A stretch of 23,670 bases of DNA from a virus, in the IMG/VR virus record IMGVR_UViG_3300032006_000086, positions 1 through 23,670 of that record, one strand, 5' to 3'. The notes beneath the pieces are model-generated. The model was not told where the DNA came from. It made no database searches and was given only the letters and a program-made list of their open reading frames with translations. Shown here piece by piece: positions 16,901 through 22,805 of the stretch. Each line of letters starts with the position of its first letter. The first letter of the stretch is position 1. Made by a program: the position numbers and the translations under genes.

Positions 16901-17806
16901 AGCTACCAAAGAATGGACCCGTTTGCTACCATTATAGGTATATTTGCTGATATCGTACACATGACTCCTGCTTTAGCGGGAGAAGACGAAGCGATGGGCA
17001 TGATTGCGACTGACTCAGAGATAGAAGACGGTATGCAGGCTATGTCTAAGGTAGCCGCAATCATCTCAATGACATTCACCAATAACATCACTAACGGGTC
17101 TTATGTAGAGGGGCTTTACGAAACTATGGAAACTTTCAAGGACCTTACTAAGGCCCCTGAGTTTCTAGCGAAAATCGCATCTGGGTTCGTTCCTACGGGG
17201 CTTACTTGGACAGAAAACCTAGTAGAAAAAGACCCTCAAATTTATGAGGCTCGTAAGTTGCTAGACCATGTGATGAAGAAAGTCCCAACCTATATGCGCC
17301 CAGATATGCCTGAGACGCCTGTGACGTCGGCTAGGCTGGAACCAAGAAGGAACTGGCTGGGAGAAAAGATAAAGAAGACAGGACCGTTCCTTCCTTCTTT
17401 TATTGGTCTTGGTCAGCAAGTTCCCTCTTCAACAGACCCTGTTGACTTAGAGCTTCTTTCTATAGGTAAAGGGTTCTTACAGAGACCCTCTATATGGAGC
17501 GGCGTGTTGGACACTAAGAAGTTCAGAAACACTAACGGAGGTCAGTCAGCGTACGACAGGCATCAAGAGCTGCTTTCTACTATGAATCTTGGAGGGCGAA
17601 CTGCTAGGCAGTCTATTAGGGCGTTAATTGAGAGCCCTAAATACCAAGCTCTTCCCCCGGCTACAGACATGACTATTGGGAAGACGCATCCAAGACAGAG
17701 AGCTATAGCTAAAATACTTAATTTCTACTCAGACCACGCTAAAAACCAAGTGATGGAAGAGTACCCGGAATTGAGACAGGCTTATTACCAAACCTTACAA
17801 CAATAA
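10973..17806 (+). CDS. Internal virion protein D (T7 gp16-like) polyvalent protein with NADAR, SLOG-like, DUF4326, A1S_2505-like and HExxH domains
   Basis: This 2277-aa core protein is far longer than T7 gp16 (1318 aa). Residues 1-80 look disordered. About 85-330 is an Ala/Gly-rich region with GxxxG-type hydrophobic segments (LVQFGIGLIPGLGTAGWV; IEGGIVGTAVGGV). Residues ~390-520 are NADAR-like (LSNLAPRPF; SVEHAYQ at 422-428). Residues ~535-710 are a SLOG/DprA-like Rossmann domain (SGGASGAD 540-547, VQGGTAW from 637, FAGIGSRNL 688-696). Residues ~753-850 are DUF4326-like (WLGNPF 776-781), and ~873-1013 A1S_2505-like (VFTSNHRGFHGAG). The conserved core-protein region follows (~1350-1700: LLSNPVTWGVNMVGS, LMAGDEFFKQWNYR, FVRTPTNIL). 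HEKAH lies at 1838-1842, with Glu1865 in NRVNQEAL as a possible third zinc ligand. The C-terminus has YQRMDPFATIIGIFADI. No N-terminal lytic transglycosylase motif is seen. By analogy with T7 it would be ejected into the host. Confidence 0.88.
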   Translation: MSEFPTTGSLFEENLKNSSPNPEGVAEGSSIIPTASYSNTAKGSPLQGVNAEKSEEPLASAGLAVPPTEERADKTQSPSTEDDKIGLGDVAGDMGLFALRGVEGFAESVAGLFGSKWDREDWSVFGKSKTVVGSFGENLVQFGIGLIPGLGTAGWVSKAAKLNKGSKLAKRASTLRKARAQKSLGHQAAFSGKVPAPIAPLAKGNRSLDIKTLKRLAKMKKTAKTAAIWGYAGAVSDFVAFKGQEARLSNLLQGMGVENDLVQYLAYDPTQDSSEMEERLKNVIEGGIVGTAVGGVIDIAGRAGAFKFIGKSIGKIRRKNQLVHEGMDEAEAIEKAEREFVEAVSDDPEMLREMADFEAQMKHEQYLRDNGALPAPARLGGDELPFGGNEDTLDVWYGAGQNKELSNLAPRPFTYEGKEYKSVEHAYQTLKSGRFDDATYSNPAWNRGGVKIRGKLQADKETNVGLMERLIRESFEQNPEASQALLKTKGKTLTHLRDRSIWRDKFPEALTKVRSELEAKQPKEAPPARVEEPSGPTMHSGGASGADTVFQEMAEKAGMNVKAHSFRGHAAGNKRRVEHTPEELKEANEHLKRANKTLKRKFPAGSAYVNNLLRRNYFQVKDVDQVIAVGRIENGQVQGGTAWATQMGVDMGKEVHVFDMNTNSWHFWDGTTWGKSGEGKRPILSDSFAGIGSRNLSDEGKEAIQNLFKDSAFIKRRKAAHTSAQSAAGRQLTSLGEKPQETSSKIVPVSDPDAISVMRGPQGRHMNNTKPGEPGWLGNPFKWKGNGGKGTVEEAIAKFKQAFLKRIEEDPAFKAELEGIVGRKLGYYKPKAEKSHAQVIKAWLDEAGVSKTPRRGFKPTNTYTGLVDKLKENQVFVFTSNHRGFHGAGSAGYASFNVSGNRWREMGYGELPDGTQGKWNVKGQGEGLQKGTEGESYALPTVTKPGAKKSIPEEELVSNIRKMYETARANPEKEFLVAQSAKKGLSGWSGDDMARMYHAAGEVPDNVKFEQRFGAKIDNQSRKGIDEFPVGGAGGEAPKKLPLPKIKGEDATVDMVDDLSEAELNEFLSEFGDLDIPSVAGALSTKRQIAKDIIEAGEHTGEVIADIEGLVTKVVSEAGDDFLTGTGDQAILAGRKLLSGVHSNEGLVALVRVLARKAVEKRHDLHGPSRNAEETFDRVEKSLVDKDHWDVFDRDLVHQRLEQARGNVDALERIYAEQDMIHKLYTTLAEEVGESVKRAEKAKKTKGTVTFDIMEDGVAKQAVYGYEELLTEVYSNLDKFLAVKELWAEYGTHLSLGMLQRKFIYEGTGTRGITRRKDLGFRPKMKGVDYDQSMERRAYMQGVRGSRSQRQFLAELRQATNASDLEAALGKIGKDSRNGFARTMGWYLNALLSNPVTWGVNMVGSAIMKGFRDFEVIAGSMAQFAHTGNADLLRTRIKAIYDMESFMEAWKYAAISLKEGEPRSIAGHTAYSDNRFEDMKSGWHFGDGDDPLTRAGNWFGNLVSGPSRVLMAGDEFFKQWNYRSYVKADLAMEAHRRGIKDPYEIASYVRDSFESHMTKEGRIANEANVYKEAAQAADDNGLRFGKRASFIDEYMDEHFYENNLRLDDGFVYRTTEQRDLLVNRATDWALVNTFTNNPSHPFARWVSKTAMAHPWLSFAIPFVRTPTNILTFAMSRVIPLPGWGKAHQAFDVQDVLDKRGRPGGYGALSLNPNRFTVGSEQAIMNTNRYAKAARGQDTGMELPADARERYENSEWNEPVVKREEIPLKKADGRHQAPAFIRYDEGPTGTIHIDEARIKEMYDRKAWRADGPNVVPGVKPLDDKHFKTPEDFENFVMEHEKAHQYLRQRKRENESKGDYENRVNQEALKRLEFKKNHGSGWQKQLKEQYGDMPFSEAMAKEHLHAQAQAGAVAAAEHHGRLTTAAMMTASSLYTIELIQERITGSPPESRAAKAAWDAAGKRPWSILVGEGEDAKWVSYQRMDPFATIIGIFADIVHMTPALAGEDEAMGMIATDSEIEDGMQAMSKVAAIISMTFTNNITNGSYVEGLYETMETFKDLTKAPEFLAKIASGFVPTGLTWTENLVEKDPQIYEARKLLDHVMKKVPTYMRPDMPETPVTSARLEPRRNWLGEKIKKTGPFLPSFIGLGQQVPSSTDPVDLELLSIGKGFLQRPSIWSGVLDTKKFRNTNGGQSAYDRHQELLSTMNLGGRTARQSIRALIESPKYQALPPATDMTIGKTHPRQRAIAKILNFYSDHAKNQVMEEYPELRQAYYQTLQQ

Positions 17807-17817
17807 CCCCAGAAAAA

Positions 17818-19089
17818 ATGGCAGAATCATATACAGAAATCACTCTAGGAGCGGCTGCTTCAGGCACTAATGGGGTGGATAACGTAAACCACGGTCCTTG
17901 GACATTCGACTACATCAACACCGGAGACATCGAGGTGCGTGTTAAAGTAAGTTCTACTTGGCACCCAATAGTTGTATCCAGTGTAAATACGACCACGAAA
18001 ATCGTCACCCTAGCAGCGGCTCCTAATGTAGCCACTTCAGGCGGGGGAGCAGGTGCGGCTGAATCAGACACCCTGCGAATCTACAGGGCCACGTCACTGT
18101 CCCCTATCGTTGACTTCCAAGCAGGCTCACGAATTGCTGAAGCAGACTTGGACAACGCTTACAGACAAGGTCTATTTGCGGCTCAAGAGGTAGCTGAGGA
18201 CGCACATACGACAGGGGGAGCGGGTGCTACAGCGCTTACAGCGAATTCGGTTGAATTATCTCATATGACCGACAATTCGGTCGATACTCCTGAGTTAGTA
18301 GATGATTCGGTCACAGCGGCTAAGATTGATGATGGCGCTGTTGGAGCAGCGGCGTTGGCTTCTACGTTGGACCTTAGTGATAAGACGGTAACCTTGAACG
18401 CGACTACATTGAACCTATCTGGGGCTCAATTTGGGGGTATCCTACCTCTTGCTAAAGGGGGGACTGGCTTATCGGCAAAAGCGCCGGGAACTATTCTGGA
18501 GTATATTTCAGGTCCTTGTGACGGGCACACTGTGACGAAATCTACTGGCGTTGGGACTCATATATTCCCTAGCGCAGCTGCACAAGTGCTCACTGGTACT
18601 CACGAGACTGTGAGTGGTTCTTTGTTCAATTATACCCCTCCCTCAGGAACTAAGTGGGTTTCTTATGAGCTAAACTTCACTATTAGCAGAGATGACACTT
18701 TTGTTAATTCCTTTGGTATGTTCAAGTTTTGGCTAGGAGAGGCTGGAGGAGCTTCTGATGGCTCGTATACTGAAGTTACAAATGCGAAGTTTGGAATAGG
18801 TAACTCAAGTCAACACGGAGACAGGGCTACTTTTAAATGGGTTATCCCTATTGACAGTTCTTATCAATCAGGAGGAGCACCTTATGGCGCTATTGATTCT
18901 TGGGGAGCCAGTCGCCACCTTAAGCTTACGGCTAGGCATTGGGCGTATTCCTCAGACATCCGTAACGTAAAGCTCAACCAGCTGATGCTGTGGGACGATG
19001 ATGCGTCTACAGGCGAAGGAAACGATGACACTAACGCAGAATCCACGCTTCTTAGCGCACCAACCTTAACTGTAATAGCCTCGTTGTGA
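17818..19089 (+). CDS. Tail fibre protein (T7 gp17-like N-terminal domain)
   Basis: The 423-aa protein attaches to the tail by an N-terminal domain like T7 gp17 (DYINTGDIEVRVKV, a DTLRIYRATSLSPIVDFQAGS segment, LDNAYRQGLFAAQEVAEDA). A shaft follows at about residues 145-185 with short imperfect repeats (NSVELSHMTD, NSVDTPELVD, DSVTAAKIDD) and the fibre motif LPLAKGGTGL at about 209-218. The C-terminal ~200 residues form a beta-rich presumed receptor-binding domain beginning ILEYISGPCDGH with a YTPPSGTKWVSYE strand. This type of tip is seen in marine phage fibres. It is shorter than T7 gp17 (553 aa). Its place after internal protein D and before the holin matches T7. Confidence 0.88.
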   Translation: MAESYTEITLGAAASGTNGVDNVNHGPWTFDYINTGDIEVRVKVSSTWHPIVVSSVNTTTKIVTLAAAPNVATSGGGAGAAESDTLRIYRATSLSPIVDFQAGSRIAEADLDNAYRQGLFAAQEVAEDAHTTGGAGATALTANSVELSHMTDNSVDTPELVDDSVTAAKIDDGAVGAAALASTLDLSDKTVTLNATTLNLSGAQFGGILPLAKGGTGLSAKAPGTILEYISGPCDGHTVTKSTGVGTHIFPSAAAQVLTGTHETVSGSLFNYTPPSGTKWVSYELNFTISRDDTFVNSFGMFKFWLGEAGGASDGSYTEVTNAKFGIGNSSQHGDRATFKWVIPIDSSYQSGGAPYGAIDSWGASRHLKLTARHWAYSSDIRNVKLNQLMLWDDDASTGEGNDDTNAESTLLSAPTLTVIASL

Positions 19090-19244
19090 TGGAATCTACG
19101 CATTTTCCAGCGGCCATAGGCATCATTGGGATGCTAGGGTCGTTTACTTTGACTGAACTCAATATGGTAGTTGGTATTGCCGTAGGGGTTACCACCCTAT
19201 GCTATTTACTATTAAAGACTTACAAAGAATGGAGAAAGAAATAA
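19089..19244 (+). CDS. Holin, class II type (T7 gp17.5-like position)
   Basis: A 51-aa protein starting on the last base of the fibre stop (TGATG). It has two hydrophobic segments: AAIGIIGMLGSFT (about 8-20), then MVVGIAVGVTTLCYLLL (about 26-42), separated by a short turn with Thr, Glu and Asn. It ends in a basic tail KTYKEWRKK. Two membrane spans with a charged C-terminus are the class II holin design. In T7 the holin gene 17.5 lies exactly here, between fibre and small terminase. Together with the amidase at 1256 and the lipoprotein at 1072 it completes a lysis set that is split across the genome. Confidence 0.8.
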   Translation: MESTHFPAAIGIIGMLGSFTLTELNMVVGIAVGVTTLCYLLLKTYKEWRKK

Positions 19245-19453
19245 ACAACCAAGAGGAACGTCTTAAAGACCTCCAGAGCCTACTCATTAACGAGTTTATC
19301 TCTCGTATTGAGTCAGGAGAGGCAGCTCCAAGTGACTTGAACGCCGCCAGACAGCTTTTGAAGGACAATGGAATCCATGCGGGTCTGTCGAAGGACAACC
19401 CGATGGAGAATCTTGTGAAAATCTTACCTTTCGACGAGGCAGCAAATGGCTAA
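19199..19453 (+). CDS. Small terminase subunit (T7 gp18-like)
   Basis: An 84-aa protein, near T7 gp18 in length (89 aa). The small terminase recognises concatemeric DNA and regulates the motor. A charged helix (KEINNQEERLKDLQSLL) is followed by FISRIESGEAAPSDLNAARQLLKDNGI, the pattern of short T7-type TerS proteins (helix, GEA turn, DLN helix, LLKDNGI). The ATG at 19199 has AGGGG 10 bases upstream and overlaps the holin by 46 bases. An ATG at 19229 would give 74 aa with less overlap but only a weak RBS. The gene lies between holin and large terminase, overlapping the HNH gene by 8 bases. Confidence 0.82.
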   Translation: MLFTIKDLQRMEKEINNQEERLKDLQSLLINEFISRIESGEAAPSDLNAARQLLKDNGIHAGLSKDNPMENLVKILPFDEAANG

Positions 19454-19676
19454 GAAAAGAAATTACAGAAGAGAGTACGACACTTACCACAAGCGTAAGC
19501 GCCAAAAGAAAAGGCGCGCTGGCCGCAATAAGGCGAGACGCATGATGATAAAAAAGAAGGGTAAGAGTAAGCTGAAGGGCAAGGATGTTCACCACAAGGA
19601 CCGCAACCCGAGGAATAACAAACGCTCTAACCTGAGGATTCAGAGTAAGAAGAAAAACAGGGGAAACAACAAGTAA
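19446..19676 (+). CDS. Small HNH-endonuclease-like protein beside the terminase
   Basis: A 76-aa, extremely basic protein. The N-terminal ~42 residues are mostly Arg and Lys. The C-terminal part carries an HNH-like signature: DVHHKDRNPRNNKRSNL starting at Asp47, with His49/His50, Asn54 and Asn57/58. The zinc-binding cysteines of many HNH proteins are absent. Small HNH proteins adjacent to terminase genes are common in tailed phages, and in some systems they assist DNA cleavage during packaging. The start has GAGG about 8 bases upstream and overlaps TerS by 8 bases, so it is probably made together with the packaging proteins. It could be a packaging accessory nuclease, a homing-type remnant, or only a DNA-binding protein. 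Confidence 0.75.
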   Translation: MAKKRNYRREYDTYHKRKRQKKRRAGRNKARRMMIKKKGKSKLKGKDVHHKDRNPRNNKRSNLRIQSKKKNRGNNK

Positions 19677-19680
19677 ACCT

Positions 19681-21342
19681 ATGGAAGTCCCAGATAAGCT
19701 GAAAGACTTTCGCAATTTTCTATACATAGTATGGAAAGAGCTTAACCTACCAGACCCAACTACTATTCAATATGAAATCGCTGATTACATGCAAAAAGGA
19801 GATAGACGAGCTATTATCGAAGGCTTTAGGGGAGTCGGTAAAAGTTGGATATGCTCTGCATTCGTTGTCCACCAGCTCTTGCTCGACCCAAGAAGAAACA
19901 TCCTTGTTGTCTCTGCGTCAAAAACAAGAGCAGACGATTTCAGCACTTTTACACTTAGACTCATCCATGAGTTGCCTCTTCTCGCTCATTTGCGACCAAG
20001 TGAAAAACAAAGATTCTCTAAAATCAGCTTTGACGTCGGACCCGCGCCAGCCTCCCACGCCCCCTCCGTCAAATCCTTGGGAGTCACGTCTCAACTGACG
20101 GGCTCACGGGCTGACATCATCGTCGCAGACGACATTGAGGTGGTGGGCAATAGCGCCACCCAAGGGATGCGCGACAAGCTTGGCGAACAGGTCAAGGAGT
20201 TCGACGCAATCATCAAGCCCGATACTGACTCCAAGATATTGTTCCTTGGAACACCACAGTGCGAGGACACAATCTACAACAAGCTCACTGAGCGGGGATA
20301 CAAAAAACGCATTTGGCCTGCTAAATACATCACAGAAAAGGTCAATGAGACTGGGTATGACGGGTGTGTTAGTGAGTTGTGTGTTGATGAGAGCAGGGTA
20401 GGGGCCACCACAGAGCCCCTGAGGTTTTCTGACATCGACCTAGCGGAGCGAGAAGCGTCCTACGGGCGCACCGGGTTCGCCATGCAGTTCATGCTGGATA
20501 CCCGCCTGAGCGACATCGAGAGGTTCCCGCTGAAGACCAGCGACCTCATAGTGATGTCTGTGGACCCCGAGGTGGCTCCTGAGAAGCTTGTGTGGGCCAG
20601 AGACCCTAAACTGGAGTGGGACTCCTCTGTGCCCAATGTGGCGCTCTCAGGGGACAGATTCTACCGCCCTATGGAAGTCCTTGGGGACTACATCCCATAC
20701 ACAGGCTCTGTGATGGCTATCGACCCCTCAGGACGGGGCAAGGATGAGACCGGATACGCCATCGTCAAGATGCTCAATGGATACCTCTACGTGGTAGATG
20801 CCGGGGGTCTCCAAGGCGGATATAGCGACGAGGTCCTCAAGGCCCTTTCAATAAAGGCCAAACAACAGAAAGTGAACTTCATCGTGGTCGAAAGTAACTT
20901 CGGGGACGGGATGTTCGTGGAGCTTTTCAAGCCCATCCTTACCAAGATTCACCCATGCACCATCGAGGAAGTCAGACACAACATCCAGAAAGAGAAAAGA
21001 ATCATCGATACCCTAGAACCCGTGATGAACCAGCACAGGCTGGTGGTTGACCCGAAAGTCATACAACATGACTATGAAAGCGCACAGACGTATCCGCTAG
21101 AATCACAGCTGAAATACCAGCTAATCTACCAGATGTCCCGCTTAACGAACCAAAGAGGGGCCATTACGCAGGATGACCGCCTTGATGCACTCAGTATGGC
21201 GGTCGCATATTGGACAGAACAGATGGCTCAGGACGCTGATAAGCGCATGAATGAGCGTAAAGTAGACCTTCTAGACGAGGAATTAAGGCGATTTGAGGAG
21301 TCCTACACGGGTAAATCAAGCCTACAAACCACTTGGATGTGA
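19681..21342 (+). CDS. Large terminase subunit, ATPase and nuclease (T7 gp19-like)
   Basis: The 553-aa packaging motor is near T7 gp19 in length (586 aa). Motifs in order are Walker A GFRGVGKSW at residues 48-56 (Lys54) and Walker B IIVADD with Asp150/Asp151. The C-terminal RNase H-like nuclease has AIDPSGRGKDETGYA with Asp348, VVESNFGDG with Glu404, and QDDRLDAL with Asp498/Asp502. The ATPase translocates DNA into the procapsid and the nuclease cuts concatemers at genome ends. It lies at the end of the late region, as in T7. A phage using this terminase type would be expected to have direct terminal repeats; the window alone does not show them. Confidence 0.95.
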   Translation: MEVPDKLKDFRNFLYIVWKELNLPDPTTIQYEIADYMQKGDRRAIIEGFRGVGKSWICSAFVVHQLLLDPRRNILVVSASKTRADDFSTFTLRLIHELPLLAHLRPSEKQRFSKISFDVGPAPASHAPSVKSLGVTSQLTGSRADIIVADDIEVVGNSATQGMRDKLGEQVKEFDAIIKPDTDSKILFLGTPQCEDTIYNKLTERGYKKRIWPAKYITEKVNETGYDGCVSELCVDESRVGATTEPLRFSDIDLAEREASYGRTGFAMQFMLDTRLSDIERFPLKTSDLIVMSVDPEVAPEKLVWARDPKLEWDSSVPNVALSGDRFYRPMEVLGDYIPYTGSVMAIDPSGRGKDETGYAIVKMLNGYLYVVDAGGLQGGYSDEVLKALSIKAKQQKVNFIVVESNFGDGMFVELFKPILTKIHPCTIEEVRHNIQKEKRIIDTLEPVMNQHRLVVDPKVIQHDYESAQTYPLESQLKYQLIYQMSRLTNQRGAITQDDRLDALSMAVAYWTEQMAQDADKRMNERKVDLLDEELRRFEESYTGKSSLQTTWM

Positions 21343-21346
21343 GAAA

Positions 21347-21661
21347 ATGGCCACTATACAACCCCCAAACCATATCAATGTGGCTGGTATACGCATCCCA
21401 GTCCACATTAAAGAAGAAATGCCGGGTCGTCTCGCTGAGTATGACCCCGAAATGCGGTGCATAAACATCCACGTTAGCGTCCTAAGGGACCGACAGCTGT
21501 TCAGAGCTACGCTAGTTCACGAAGTGATCCATTGTGCCCTCGACTTGGCTGGCATATCGTTCAACACAAGCAGAGTCCTTTCTGAAAAAATAGAAGAACA
21601 GGTGGTCTCAGCAGTAGAGAGCCTAGCCGCTCCAGCCATTATAAGGGTGTGGAGGTTGTAA
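21347..21661 (+). CDS. Small HExxH metallopeptidase-like protein
   Basis: A 104-aa soluble protein with a zinc-peptidase motif HEVIH at residues 58-62 in a helix (TLVHEVIHCALDLAG). A following acidic helix (EKIEEQVVSAVESL, about 80-93) could supply the third ligand, probably Glu83 or Glu84. The arrangement is like small SprT- or ImmA/IrrE-type phage proteins of unknown target. It starts 4 bases after the large terminase stop. The frame is open upstream of 21347, but that part lies inside the terminase gene. T7 has no equivalent. Possible roles are late proteolysis of a host or virion protein, or a structural zinc protein. Confidence 0.75.
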   Translation: MATIQPPNHINVAGIRIPVHIKEEMPGRLAEYDPEMRCINIHVSVLRDRQLFRATLVHEVIHCALDLAGISFNTSRVLSEKIEEQVVSAVESLAAPAIIRVWRL

Positions 21662-21685
21662 GAGAGGGCATATATGGAGACCGGG

Positions 21686-21721
21686 GGACGCTCTAAGTAC
21701 ACTTAGAGTTGTCCTACGGAC
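21686..21721 (+). promoter_or_regulatory. Hairpin with mutually exclusive pairings downstream of the metallopeptidase gene
   Basis: An 8-bp stem, CTCTAAGT (21691-21698) with ACTTAGAG (21701-21708), is flanked by GGAC (21686-21689) and GTCC (21711-21714), which can extend it. The same GTCC can instead pair with GGAC at 21718-21721 in a 3-base-loop hairpin, so two folds compete. There is no T-tract, so it is not a standard terminator. It may be an RNA processing site, a regulatory fold or an operator. Confidence 0.45.
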
Positions 21722-21732
21722 AATAATAACAA

Positions 21733-21786
21733 TCCACCTATAATGGATGTGGAATGTGAGTTATAAGTGGTTATTAGCACTTATAA
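21733..21786 (+). promoter_or_regulatory. AT-rich region with TATAAT and a 9-bp inverted repeat
   Basis: A perfect TATAAT lies at 21739-21744, inside a small hairpin (TCCAC 21733-21737 with GTGGA 21749-21753). No convincing -35 box is at the usual distance, so the promoter call is weak. Just downstream is a perfect 9-bp inverted repeat, TTATAAGTG (21761-21769) and CACTTATAA (21778-21786), with an 8-base spacer. It is operator-like in form, with no T-run after it. Confidence 0.35.
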
Positions 21787-21841
21787 GCCCACCAACAGCG
21801 CACTCATAGTGTAACCCTGAGTACCCCTTGTCAAACATAAA

Positions 21842-21913
21842 ATGAAAAGACGTTTCAGACGCCAAGTGCGCTCCAGACAAAGGAGGCGCAGAGTAGCCAA
21901 AAAAGACTTTTGA
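21842..21913 (+). CDS. Possible 23-aa arginine-rich peptide
   Basis: A short open frame from ATG 21842 to TGA 21911-21913 encodes MKRRFRRQVRSRQRRRRVAK plus three residues, with 11 of 23 residues Arg or Lys in the first two thirds alone. The composition recalls tiny nucleic-acid-binding packaging peptides of small phages. There is no clear ribosome binding site, and a run this short could be chance. It is listed because no other gene occupies 21662-22019. Confidence 0.25.
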   Translation: MKRRFRRQVRSRQRRRRVAKKDF

Positions 21914-21976
21914 GCTTGTCCGTAGACAGGTTCTACCTACGTTTTGTTGCGTGTTGTGTGTTGTGTGTAACGCAAA

Positions 21977-22009
21977 GTCCCTTGGCCCTCTCAACGAGGG
22001 CTGAGGGGC
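21977..22009 (+). promoter_or_regulatory. 14-bp hairpin covering the RBS of the next small gene
   Basis: Positions 21977-21990 pair with 21996-22009 around the loop TCAAC, giving 14 continuous pairs including three G-U wobbles in RNA. The core is GCCCTC with GAGGGC. The right arm contains GAGGGG (22003-22008), the SD-like sequence for the GTG start at 22020. No T-run follows. Upstream at 21947-21967 are three 7-base tandem units (TTGCGTG, TTGTGTG, TTGTGTG). The hairpin could gate translation of the downstream pair of small genes. Confidence 0.55.
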
Positions 22010-22019
22010 AACGCTTCCA

Positions 22020-22208
22020 GTGAAACCAATGGGCTCTAAAAGAGGTAAATACGACAAAGGACGAGACCGAACTAACAGGAAACCCGACTACCTACGTGGT
22101 CTCTCCTCTTCGGTCAACAAAGCGTGTGACGACTGGCTCAGGAAAAAGGGACTAAAAGCTCTTAGCTGGAAAGAGCAACTCAAAGGGAAGCAAAATGAAG
22201 GTCATTGA
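22020..22208 (+). CDS. Small basic protein of unknown function
   Basis: A 62-aa, Lys/Arg-rich soluble protein beginning MKPMGSKRGKYDKGRDR. It has a central SSVNKACDDWLRKKGLKAL helix and a charged tail. I do not recognise a family. Start choice: GTG at 22020 has GAGGGG 11 bases upstream; the ATG at 22029 (59 aa) lies too far from that site. It overlaps the next small gene by 14 bases, so the two are probably translated together. The position after the terminase region corresponds to where T7 has its small gene 19.5. Confidence 0.55.
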   Translation: MKPMGSKRGKYDKGRDRTNRKPDYLRGLSSSVNKACDDWLRKKGLKALSWKEQLKGKQNEGH

Positions 22209-22362
22209 TGTCTCAAAATACTGGGGTCAAATACAGACCATCAGCAAAAGGGCTGTTATCAAGAGCACCTTGGAGAAGCTCTCTGAACACCTAGAGGGAG
22301 ATGAGAAAGCTACAGGCTTGCTCAAGGAACTCAGGGCCCTTTGTTTAGGTGAAAATATCTGA
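22195..22362 (+). CDS. 55-aa protein of unknown function
   Basis: The ATG at 22195 has a good ribosome binding site (AAGGGAAG a few bases upstream) and lies within the end of the preceding gene in another frame. The 55-aa product is soluble and mostly helical, with a hydrophobic/charged pattern in KSTLEKLSEHLEGDEKATG and LLKELRALCLG. It has no recognised motif. RBS and overlap make it a credible gene; it is the last one before the non-coding region. Confidence 0.6.
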   Translation: MKVIDVSKYWGQIQTISKRAVIKSTLEKLSEHLEGDEKATGLLKELRALCLGENI

Positions 22363-22502
22363 GAGGGTAACGCTCTAGCGTGATTAGGGGCCGCCCCCCA
22401 TACCCCCCGTCCGCTGCCGGAATCCACCTCGCTCTCCTCGCTCCTCCGCGCCAGACCGTAGGCATTACTTGCCTCCTCCGCGCTGGGACGCACAGGGACC
22501 GC

Positions 22503-22551
22503 CCAATGCGCGCCCTTGGACGGGCTTAAAGTGGCGCATTGGAAGAGCCCG
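22503..22551 (+). ncRNA. Possible H-type pseudoknot
   Basis: A perfect 9-bp helix joins CCAATGCGC (22503-22511) and GCGCATTGG (22534-22542). CGGGCT in its loop (22521-22526) can pair with AGCCCG just outside (22546-22551), giving an H-type pseudoknot with connecting loops of 9, 7 and 3 bases. An alternative local pairing inside the loop (GCCC 22512-22515 with GGGC 22522-22525) would compete with the second helix. The 3-base loop is tight for a 9-bp helix, so the two helices might alternate instead. Confidence 0.45.
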
Positions 22552-22768
22552 TTGCCTCTCCTAAGCGCAGCCTTGGGGTGGTTCGCGTGTGATTGATTGT
22601 GCTGGCGTTTTTTACTATCACGCACCTAGATACCTCTGGGGCCTTCAGCCGGACGCTTGCTCAGCGGGAGCCAAGGAATGTCCTTGGATGCCTTTGTCTT
22701 GAGTCCGTGTTGCGCTGCCGTGTGGCCCAGCCACCCGGAGTCGCACAACAAGTCCACAAGACGGGCTC

Positions 22769-22789
22769 AGTGGATGCAGTAGCTCCACT
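22769..22789 (+). repeat. Hairpin with repeated 13-base core, copy 1
   Basis: The core GATGCAGTAGCTC (22773-22785) sits between AGTG and CACT, forming a 6-bp stem (GA/TC pairs included) with loop TGCAGTAGC. The identical core recurs at 23340-23352 between different but equally complementary flanks. The loop contains the palindrome TGCA, which could allow loop-loop pairing. Confidence 0.65.
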
Positions 22790-22805
22790 AAGCAGCCAGT
22801 GAGGC

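Noticed and set aside
18240-18320. Direct repeats containing ATTCGGT as a possible CRISPR-like or regulatory array
   Set aside because: They are short degenerate codon repeats encoding the NSV/DSV shaft repeats of the tail fibre.
21733-21753. Definite host sigma-70 promoter at TATAAT
   Set aside because: A good -10 box exists but no -35-like hexamer lies 16-18 bases upstream; kept only as a weak feature.
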